This document shows positions 46,713-56,190 of a stretch of 64,000 nucleotides of DNA, piece after piece. Origin of the DNA: Reticulitermes lucifugus. Taxonomy: Eukaryota; Arthropoda; Insecta; Blattodea; Rhinotermitidae. The position numbers were made by a program, and so were the translations under genes. Position 1 is the stretch's first letter. Every line of letters starts with the position of its first letter. A model generated the notes under the pieces. It searched no databases. It worked only from the letters and a program-made list of their open reading frames with translations, and was not told the origin of the DNA. The DNA lies in NCBI GenBank assembly GCA_026260175.1, contig JAKCWW010000086.1, positions 94,844-158,843 on the forward strand, read 5' to 3'.

Positions 46713-47918
46713 TTAAATTGATTTCCTTCATATAATTAACTTACTTTCTTCCTTATCCTTATGATAATTCTTACGCAAATTTCAAATTCCTCTTTACAGA
46801 ACTGCGACCACCTTTTTCCGATCAGTAATAGGACGGTTCCACACTCAGCCTCACAACTGTAACTATGGCAACAAGCCATTGACCTTTAGGCTAGTGAGTT
46901 TGGTGTGATATATTGCTGTTATTTTCATTTCATCGATATTCAGTGCCACAGCTTGTCTCTAAGTATCCGTTATATTGAACTTGGACATGCCTCGAAGTAA
47001 CGTTTGTGTGAAATGTCAACATCAATACAATTTTAAATCTGTCATCTACAGAACAGTAAACATTTAATATTCCGACACTGTTACTTGTGACATAAAGATC
47101 GCATTATCGGAATTTTGGCGTGTAATACTCGTTTCCCAGATAAAAATCTACTTGCACTGCCAAATATTTAGCACTACCGTGAAAGATCCACATCCTGAAG
47201 GTACAGCGTCAGATAGACTGCTCTGAATATTCCGAAAAAAAACTGTGATTAGTCATTTTCATTTTTTGTGCTTCCTTTTGACCCCCAAGCTGTTTTCATT
47301 CTCGGAAGCTCTTAACTTCTGTATCCAAACGTTGCCATTTTGTTAATGGTTCATACTGAAAGACCTAAGTCTCATCACAAAGTAATCAGGTGCACAAGGT
47401 CAATTTATTCCATCCGCTTTCATCTTATTCTCATACCTTCTTCTTCAGAAGCTTAATAATTACGGATTTATAATCTGCATATAGTTAAACTGACACCGTT
47501 CTGTATTTATAAGCCCTCCGCTCGAACCTGGCAGATGTAAAGACGATGTGCGTTAAGGGACAACTTGGCTCGCAACCTTCCTTCATTCCTCTTCGATGCA
47601 GGGCAGCCACCAAGTTCAGCAGTTTTACTGTAATGACGCAATGTTCATATCAGTTTTCTTGCATATCGGTCAACTGGTTAAAAAGTGAAATGGGTGCGAA
47701 AGCCTACTTTCTTTCCATTACGAAAGAACAGTCCTCTAAAAACGTTCAGACGACATGGGCGCAAGAGGGGAGAAGCAATAGAATGATGGGGCTTCACAAT
47801 TGTGCCTTAAATTGTTGTAGTTGTTGTTGTTAATGTTGTTGCACTCTCATTGTTTTTTATACATGTTTGTGCTGTTTCTGTTACTGGCCACTAGGTTGTT
47901 GACTCAGCACATTTATAA
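46713..47918. other. no gene recognised
   Basis: A 95-codon plus frame at 47546-47833 ends in a Cys-rich run derived from a TTG repeat; not credible as a gene. Confidence 0.5.
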
Positions 47919-47956
47919 ACAATAATAATAGTAATTATTATTATTATTATTATTAA
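47919..47956. repeat. (AAT)/(ATT) microsatellite
   Basis: AAT units invert to ATT units around 'agtaatt', forming a weak hairpin. Confidence 0.95.
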
Positions 47957-48424
47957 TGCTGTAGTAATAATTAGCAGTAGTAGCACTAGTAGCACTATAA
48001 AAGTGTGTGAACGAATGTGCACGTTATATCTCTCGTCCAATATTAATTTCAAATTACGTCTGTTTTATGCATAAAATGGTGCGTCATAAATAATTCCGTG
48101 GCATTATGCAAGTTGCCATAACAACTAACATCAGGTCGGTCACGCATTGAAGCGCCGCCAAAGAGACGGCTGCTTAACGTATGCTTCCGCGAGCACGCAT
48201 AAATTCATTCCGTGTAAAAGGATAATTGAAGAACTTAAAAGTTGTTCAGCTGCTCAATAATTCGGCGGTATTTATGTATTCGGAGGGTTCATTAGGCTAC
48301 ATATACAGGACCCTCTTCCCAACATAATTTTAGGGACAACATGTATTATCAACCTACTTTCCTTCTTAATGATCAAACAAAGTAGTTTTATAAGATCATC
48401 GTACTCCCATTCAGCTTCCGAACC

Positions 48425-48668
48425 AACAGCACTGATTTTTATGAAACTTGGCATAAACATTATTCCATGAGAAAACACTCGAAAGTCGTCATTTATTTCC
48501 TGCAATCAGGAATACCGTACGCGCGAACTTCTGAGGCAGCAGTGACACTAGCGGCACTTATTCAGAGTCCTGAAGTGAGGCATGATAATATATATGGATA
48601 AAATATGTAACACTTGTTGCGGTAATTTTTTTTGTGGAATATAACATAACAATATGGCTGCCGTGCAA
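48425..48668 (+). repeat. dispersed repeat, copy 2 (partner at 1650-1905)
   Basis: Contains 'tttttatgaaacttggcat', 'gcgaacttctgaggcagcag' and 'ggtaattttttttgtggaat' in the same order and spacing as copy 1. The first block is common in insect repeats; class unknown. Confidence 0.65.
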
Positions 48669-48921
48669 AAATTTTGTTAAGCTCTCTGTTTCATGGGAAC
48701 TACTTGTGAACCATTGAAGCTAGGCATGCGAAGACACGTAGTACGTTAGGTATACCTTGCGTGTGTAAAATGTCGTTTGCAGGTAAAAAATGACAAACAT
48801 GGCGAGAGTGCGAAATTTTGAAGATAATTTACGACTAATTTAACGTGTACATATCTGTCCTTAAGTAACAAATTCTTCAACAAATTAAACACAACAGCAA
48901 TTATAATGTATGTAAAGATCG

Positions 48922-49042
48922 TCTGGGATGTAATGTCGTGTCGACTGGTAAAACTTTACCCACGTTTCGGGGAGGATAAGTGCATTCCAAAAGACTGCAT
49001 TCTTCATGAGAATCGCTCACAGATTCTGAAATCTCGCAGCAT
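48922..49042 (+). repeat. palindromic retroposon family, copy 8
   Basis: Begins 'gtctgggatgtaatgtcgtg' and has 'cccacgtttcgggga'; ends 'tctgaaatctcgcag'. The right arm is largely lost. Confidence 0.65.
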
Positions 49043-50170
49043 TGTTAAGTCCAGTAAATGTGAAGGGCTAGAAGACTATGCAACAGGATAGTAGGTTGTA
49101 AGAGTTCTGGTCGGTACTTGTTTTGTACTTTGATTTTTAAACCTCCTACGTTTGTACGTTTTAGAAATTCTTATATCTCTGTAACAATTTTTTATGATTC
49201 TTCGTCTGATAAAGCATCTGTTATTAAGGACCACTGTCGCGAAAATTTCACCAAATGACACCAATGTTGCCAACAAGAATATTACTGCATAAGTTATCTT
49301 TCAAGGCCTTACAATATTTTTGAAATTCATCGTGTTTGTACAGGCTTGTGTCCTCTTCGAACTGCTGAAGAACTACGAACTCGTAACAGCGTCCCGCCCG
49401 CGGGGACAGAATAAATCAGTATGCAAAGCAAATGAAATTGTACATTGGACTGGGAGCAATCAGTGGTTCGTGAAACTTTATATGTATCGACGAAAACATA
49501 GAAGTCATTCGAATTGCAAAGGGTAATGCATTAATAAAATAATTTTATCATATCAGCAATTCCGTATAGCGAGGCCGCTGTTGTAAATAAATTCAGTGGA
49601 AATTGCAATTGTCCTCTCCTCGTTTCATTATAGCAAGTAAATACGTGTAACATAACCCATGACAGAGTGTCAAGTGATAGGATTACGTACTAATTTACCA
49701 CGCGCAGAACAGCATGACATCAAAAGTTATAGCCTATCTATAATCGGAACTGAGAACAAATTACTGGTGATTATCAGCTATAATTCTTAGCATGAAACAA
49801 CGCCCATCCATTTCTTCTTAGCACACTAAATTCCGTGTACATTTTGTTTGGAAAGCATAAAATGCGAAGAACACAACAGCAACACCGCACAGCTACTTCT
49901 ATCTCTGCCTTAGTACGATGTTGAAATAGCTCTGATATCTTCTTCTGTAAAATCAACTTCCAATCGAAACGTGAACATCTTTCACAGAGTTCTAACTTTA
50001 TCTTTTGCGAAATCCTTGAAACGGACATTAATTCTTCACTTCAACATCTACTCTTCCAATAGCCATAAATATTTACGTGTTTGACTTTCAGCCTATATGG
50101 TTCGATGAATGGACGGATGGATGGATGTGACGTGTCTGTTGATATTGGTGGTTTACACTAAACGTTGTCA
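49043..50170. other. no gene recognised
   Basis: Short frames without support on both strands. Confidence 0.5.
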
Positions 50171-50337
50171 AGCGTATTTCATTTCACTTTGTATCACCAT
50201 ATAACATGCGTCCAAAACTGAACTAAACGTATTTCATTTCAGTTGGTATCACTTAGTATACATGTACCCAAAATCGAAATAAGCTTACTGCATTTTAGTT
50301 CGTCTGACGTACTGTACATGTGCCAAAAATCAGACTA
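50171..50337. repeat. minisatellite, three units of 55-56 bp
   Basis: Units start at 50171, 50226 and 50282. Shared blocks are cgtatttcattt, a central tatcac and a terminal ccaaaa-tgaa. Units 1 and 2 are closest; unit 3 is more diverged. Confidence 0.8.
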
Positions 50338-52653
50338 CCTGATTTGTTTAAACATGCTTCACTGACCGAAAACCGACCGGCTTACGGAACAAATTCGGAA
50401 CCCGTTACGTCCTATTACGTAACTAAGGAATTCGTGTTGTGATATTCTCCAGTTTCTTTAAAAAACATCAGATTATATCTTAATCTATTTTTACTTAGTC
50501 GCATCACAGGCATACAACACTTTGTGAGCTACACTACAGCTACGTCGTACGTAAGTGTAACTTTATAAATTCGGATTTTAAATTATCTGTAAGATGCAAT
50601 CGGTCGTAGCACTTACTAGTTTTCTGGGAGCTTGTCCTAAAAAGTGTAAACACGTCACTTAGGTTAGTACTATGCGCCTGTCTATGTAACACTGATTACT
50701 GAAGTAATTTTTACTAAATCTGGCACCGAGAATTCTAGCTTAGAACTTGAACAACAGTGACGTTGTTAGAGATGAACTCCAACACAATGTTGACTGAAAG
50801 AAAAAGAAGTACCTCCACAAGTTGTTACCAGTTACAGACAGATGTAAGGAGAAATGCTGTCGAATTTAGTAGATGAATATTATACTATTTATACTTATAC
50901 GGTAATATCACATATAGACAGAAAATTCCGCGACCAACTAGCTAAAATTCAGGTGGATATTCTAAAGTTCGTTTGCAGCATATTATCTCCTATAAACCAC
51001 TGATCGATTCAGCATCGTTATCGAATTAAAGTCAGATGTAACCTTCATCGAGTTGAGTGATACTGTAGTGATCTTTAACCCTGGTCGACTAAAGTGCTAG
51101 TGTAGCTAGTCGATAGCGTTCTAACCGATTCTCCTTCCGCTTGTCTTTCCTGGTGTGGTTGCGCCTTGTTGAAATGCCTCCGACATTTACAAACGAAGTA
51201 TGCTGGAAGCATTTCTACCTACTAGTTTCTGCAACTCAAACTGTCGGACAGCTGTAACGGAATACCAGCGGCGTTATCCAGGTCGTAGAATTCCAATATG
51301 AAAAAGATTTCAGAATTTACGCTGAATTTTCAAGGAAGCTAATTCCTTCCCACGAGTCAATGCAGAACATGGACAACCACGGTTTGAGAAAGAGATGTTC
51401 CACACAAAAGGGCGGGCAGCATTTACATGAGCACACGTCGACATGGCGTCCCACACTGATATTTTGAGTTTTCTGAAAGCAAGAATTTCCTGACTATCAC
51501 TTTCTCAACTTACACGTGTATCATTTCTCAATAAATTACGGTTATACACAAATTGGATTTAATGCGAATAAAATGTTGTGGTAAATTTACATTCAAAATT
51601 ACCAATATAATTCACAGCCAGTACGTGTATAACGTGTATACTGAAAATGCCTTACTACAGTACAAAAGTCCCGACACAGTTCCGCAGCGTTGTGAAATCT
51701 TCTTCTGTTTTCACTAGTTCGCTTTTTTTCTCTCGTCTTAGGAAGTTCCATTTCTCTGTTTCCATCTGCCCTCCTATCACATTTCCCCGTTCTTTATAGA
51801 ATATATTGCGTTTCGCTTGTAGTACTACGAAAAGAAAAGTAATATTAGCCGCTAGTAATGGTTTCTGATTAAAAAACTTTTGCAATATTGCGTGTGTCAG
51901 TATTAGATAACGACAAGTAATGAAATTCTTTCGCGACGTGCCGCATCGGCAGCTTGTACCACTGACTCTCATTGTGCAGAACTGCTGACTCAAGACCAGC
52001 GAATCTCCGTCAGCAACTTGCCATTGATGTCGTGAAATGTGGTTTGGTAAACTTTAGAGCTTGGAGAGCAGCCAGTGAAAGGCTACGGCCTGGACGAAAG
52101 CTTTATTTCCGGCAGACAAGAATTTTTCTGTCCATCACAGGGTTCAGACCGGCTCCTTATTCCCAGTGATACGCAAAACTACAGTTTATAGCTATTTCCG
52201 CTTCATAGCATCCTGTGTACGACTTGCGTTTTAATCACATTACCACTCCGTGCGGTTAGACATGTGTTCCACCGGAGACATACGGCTACGCTTTTGTGAT
52301 TGTCGCTAAAGGGAAGGCAATGTACCTGAAGTTAACAACGCATCAGTAAATTATGACAATGAGTGAAGTTCGTGTCACCCTTAGCATATTAAAACACGCA
52401 AAGTGGACTCGTAAATTGTGTAGTTCCATTGGTGAATGTGAATATGAAACATTTTAAAACAAAGCAAAAACCACGTGTAATTTAATTTTTTTAATATAAA
52501 ACGTATCGGGCTCGATCTGATATCGGACTGGGAAGTGGTTTAGTCAATATGAATCTATCAAATATCCCACTTTTGAGGTTAACTGATAGGAACACAGGAA
52601 CACTACGACGTAATTTACAACAATAAGGAAACACTGTTCAGATTATGTAAGTA
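50338..52653. other. no certain gene
   Basis: A strong minus acceptor (ttctttttctttcag at about 50808-50794) has no convincing donor. At 51721-51795 two strong plus acceptors fall in a pyrimidine-rich stretch opposite a 112-codon minus frame (51655-51993); neither is supported further. Confidence 0.4.
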
Positions 52654-53012
52654 TTGGCGATGCCAACGCTCCTATACGAGTGTGAGAAGTGGATTTTACT
52701 GAAACAGCATGAAATAAGAACTGAGAAACCGGAGATGAAATTTTTCAGGTCATTTACAGGGTATACATTGTTAAGACCATAAAACAAATAAATGAGGGAA
52801 GAACTGAATATACACAACTACAGTGAAATTATTGTAGATTATACATGCAAGTCGACACAATATTTATTAAGATTGAACGATACACGCGTTCTTAAGGTAG
52901 TGTATGAATACATTCCGACCAGCAGACGGTATGTAAGGCGACCCAAAACAGATTGAGAAACCAACATCCATAAAGACCGATCAAGCCTGTTGCTGCTGCT
53001 GCTCTAATAATG
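52654..53012 (+). mobile_element. LINE (endonuclease-RT type) ORF 3' end, decayed
   Basis: From 52660 the text reads MPTLLYECEKWILLKQHE, then EMKFFRSFTGYTLLRP, and in another frame MREELNIHNYSEIIVDY, then RVLKVVYEYIPTSRRYVRRP. These correspond to the conserved tail of insect LINE reverse transcriptases (LLYGSETWTL, AEMKFLR-x-x-x-G-Y, R-x-E-L-x-I, R-x-P-x-x-x-x-x-Y-x-P-x-G-R-R-x-x-G-R-P). Stops and frame changes show it is dead. It ends in a GCT tandem. RTE-like placement is likely but not certain. Confidence 0.85.
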
Positions 53013-53433
53013 AAAACAACATTAAATATCAACCGTTTCAAATAATTTTAGTTTTATTTACTTTAAGAAACGAAATGAGCCCAACATTGGACAAACATGG
53101 GCTAAAAAATTCGTATTAAAGAACATATGCCTAATTAGACTCAATATAACCTAACAGGCGAATGATCTGCAGTGTTCACTGTGTCAAGGTGAATAAAAAA
53201 TACCGGGATATTCCGGATATGTAGCACGCATCTAAAAAATATAATTGGCGTGCAGAAAATTTACTGAAACCTCTTAAGGAAAAACGTCATGTGAGATCTG
53301 TATTGTATACTGAAGGGTCTACAATATTTGCCTGAGAGAAATGGTGTGAAACCAACTGGAATGAGCCGGTTCTTTTTTTTTTCACCAACAAGTTACAGAG
53401 TTGCCAGATTTGAAATTCCGATAAAGGTGTTGC
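53013..53433. other. no gene recognised
   Basis: AT-rich flank between a LINE fragment and a palindromic repeat. Confidence 0.5.
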
Positions 53434-53590
53434 TGAAGATTCAAGTCTTCTGGCATGTGATGCCGTGTAGTTGGGCGAATAGTCTTCGATGTTTAGAATA
53501 ATCGCAGCGCTTTCATATTCTGGGTCAAGCAGTAAGTAAGACTACTCGCGCAACGACAGAGCGTCACATGCCAGAAGATATGAATCTTCA
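53434..53590. repeat. palindromic repeat family, variant copy 9
   Basis: Arms of 53 bases (53434-53486 and 53538-53590) are about 80-85 percent complementary across a 51-base loop. The left arm contains 'gtcttctggcatgtgatgcc', the family block. The usual 3' tail is missing, so this may be a subfamily or an internal fragment. Confidence 0.75.
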
Positions 53591-53911
53591 AATGAGGAGT
53601 TCTGACAGGAAATGTACTTCCCACAACAGGAACTAATGGTCTGAAACCTGGCGTGAAATAAAACATTTTGCAGTTTAACGCGTTCTGTATTATGCAGTAA
53701 CTGAAAAACAGAAAATGACAGTATTGTGACCCACCACAAAGTCATCACGCACGCAAACGAAATTCCTCCCTAACACATAATTTCACTAACTTAAATTTTC
53801 ACACCTTACTATAAACATTAAAATTATCCACACATCGGAAAAGCGAACCCGACAAAAAAATATTTCACACAAAACATGTAAGTACATTCACGATGTGTAA
53901 CCGTACCAAAT
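53591..53911. other. no gene recognised
   Basis: AT-rich; nothing supportable. Confidence 0.5.
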
Positions 53912-53972
53912 GGCCGTGCCATTGCTTAGGCGGTTAGTCGCCGGCCTCTCACCACGGAAGCCCGGGTTCGAA

Positions 53973-54267
53973 GCCGATCCCAGTGGCCGCGCGGTCTAAG
54001 GCGTGGGTTTACGGCCGCTCTCTTTGTGGGATTGTGGGTTCGAATTCCGCCGGGGGCATGGATGTTTGTGTTGTGTTTGTTATATAAGGACTAGTATGGA
54101 ACATAAGTGACATGAAGAAGGATGGAAGGATTTAAAAGTACAAAATGGATNNNNNNNNNNNNNNNNNNNNNNNNNNNNNNNNNNNNNNNNNNNNNNNNNN
54201 NNNNNNNNNNGGAAGGATTTAAAAGTACAAAATGGATCAAAGGGAAATAACGGGACAGGAAAAAAAA
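53973..54267 (+). repeat. SINE1 copy E, nested, with gap
   Basis: Begins at the conserved GCCGATCCCAGTGG and has the tRNA-Leu-like head with B box GGGTTCGAATTCC. The 3' body differs from copies B-D, containing 'ggaaggatttaaaagtac'. It ends in eight As. A 27-base unit stands on both sides of a 60-N gap (54124-54150 and 54211-54237), so the tail probably holds a tandem array. Confidence 0.85.
54151..54210. other. assembly gap (60 N)
   Basis: A run of exactly 60 Ns between two identical 27-mers inside SINE1. Confidence 0.99.
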
Positions 54268-54375
54268 TCCCGGGTCAGTCCATGTGGGATTTGTGGTGGA
54301 CAAAGTGGCACTGGGATAGGTTTTTCCCAGAGTACTTCGGTTTTCCCCTGTCAATTTAATTCCACCGTTGCTTCA

Positions 54376-55865
54376 TTACAAGGAAAAACGAAAGAAACTA
54401 ATCTTCATCACAGGGTTGCACAATAAGCCTCAAGGCTGCGGTGCGTCCGTAGCGTCTGCTGCGGGGCCCTTCACCCCCAAAAAAACCGTACCACATTTTA
54501 CATGTTTAACTGCTATGAAACGAACTTTGCGCCTAAGTACATAATTCGAGGGAGCTCTTTTCAAACGCGTTGGTGTCGCTCTATTTAAAAGATTCGCACA
54601 TTCGCCATGTTAATATCATTAATAGCAAACAATTACATACAACAAACATAATGTTGTCTCAAGAGAGTGTTATGCTCTATTAAGCTTTATGAAATAGATA
54701 AATTGATTCATTGCTCTTACGTGGACACAAAACACGCGTTGGTAGGTATGCACGCACGCACGCACACGCGCGCGCATACACACATTAAGGACATTATACC
54801 GCCATAAGCTTATCTTCAATAATAAAAAATAAGAGCTAATCTGGAAACAGAATAGGAGAGACTATCACGTGTAAACATAAAAAATTTGAAAATAAAGAAT
54901 TTTTAATATTTTCCATAAAAGGTCAGTTGTCATCAAACTTGAGATTAGTCCCGCCAGAATGCAGCATGACTACAGCTCTAACAATGGGGTCTGGAAGAAG
55001 CTGGAACTGATTTTAATAGAATCCCGGAGAGCTTTTGTAAACATAGACCGACATCCGGAAACGCCAGTAAAATAGTCCATAGGAACGAGGCAGAAATAAG
55101 TGGCAAAATGTATGACAAAGCAAAGAGGTGCCGTTTATAACAGCAGCAAACACAACAATCATTCAATAAGTAGAGTACGTTTATCAATTCGCTTTATTTA
55201 TTTTAGTCACTTCACTGATTTGATTGTCCTATAAAAGAGCTCTCACCCGAGTATCGCCTGTCTACTGCAGGTGAAAACAACATGATATATATTCTTACTT
55301 TATTATTATTATTATTATATTACTACCATCATCATCATCATCGCCGTCGTCATTAATGTCTGTCACTACAGTTACTCCCCGTTTATGAAGACGTGTCGTA
55401 ATTCAAACAGGCAATTTTCTGTGTCGGTGAGGATGTTTGAAGTTACGTTAGACGATAACAACAAGAAGAAACTCAGGCAGGCACAGCTACGTATGTCTTC
55501 ACATATCGTCACCAGAATTAGGGCCAAAACTCTAACACAAATAAAGACAGAAGGTCGTTAAGAAGTGTGACAAATTGCAAATCCTTCGGCATAACAGTGA
55601 TGCATTAAAAGTGCATTCATGAAGAAATTAAGAAGAGTTGCTGTATGGGAAATGTTTGCTGTCATTCATCTCAGGATATTTTGCAATCCTATTTGAAGAC
55701 AAAATGCACAAAGTTATATTTTAACTGCTGTTTTATATTTGTCAAACTTGATATCTCACCATAAATAAAAACAAAGATTCAGGACTCTTGAGAACAACAG
55801 CTAAAGGAATAATTGTACCTCAGACATTTTAACAAGAAAATGGAAAAATAAACACATCACGAGAT
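54376..55865. other. two microsatellites, no gene
   Basis: A (CACG)/(CG)/(CA) run at 54750-54784, and a TTA run passing into (CAT)n at 55300-55345. No exon signals supportable. Confidence 0.6.
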
Positions 55866-56190
55866 GCTTCATAATTTACTCTTCACCAAATATTATTAGG
55901 GTGAACAAACAAACATTATGAGACGAACATGCTGTGCAGAACCTATCATGGCGATAAAAAATACATAAAAAATCTGCAAAGGAAACCTGGAGGGAAGAGA
56001 ATACTTGGGAGAGCTGAGCGTGGATGGGAGGATAATATGAAAATCGATCTTAAATAAATATGTGGAGAGGCATCTTTTATCATCTGGATCAAAACAGGTT
56101 AAGTTGGAGGGTTCTTGTGAAGATGGGAATAAAATTTCGTGTTCAATAAAAGCAGGAGAATTTATTTATTTATTCATTCATTCATTTGAA
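55866..56190 (+). mobile_element. LINE 3'-terminal fragment, second copy
   Basis: Reads SSPNIIRVNKQT, then in other frames RWEDNMKIDLK, LSWRVLVKMGIKFRVQ. Colinear with 13590-13970 and with the same insect LINE tail. It ends with a TTTA/TTCA tandem (56160-56190) as a 3' tail. Frame changes and stops; inactive. Confidence 0.82.

Larger units (their letters stand above)
53912..54375 (+). repeat. SINE3 copy interrupted by SINE1
   Basis: The left part (53912-53972) is a tRNA-like head ending CCCGGGTTCGAA; the right part (54268-54375) resumes TCCCGGGTCAGTCC and continues through the body shared with 15930-16105 ('gtggtggacaaagtggcac', 'ggttttcccctgtcaat'). Together they would restore the B box GGTTCGAATCCC. 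The inserted SINE1 lies exactly between GAA and TCC. Confidence 0.85.

Noticed and set aside
50171-50337. CRISPR-like array
   Set aside because: Units are contiguous without spacers and the sequence is clearly eukaryotic; it is a minisatellite.
51655-51993. 112-codon minus frame
   Set aside because: The purine-rich strand gives Lys/Glu-rich text by composition alone; no family match recognised.
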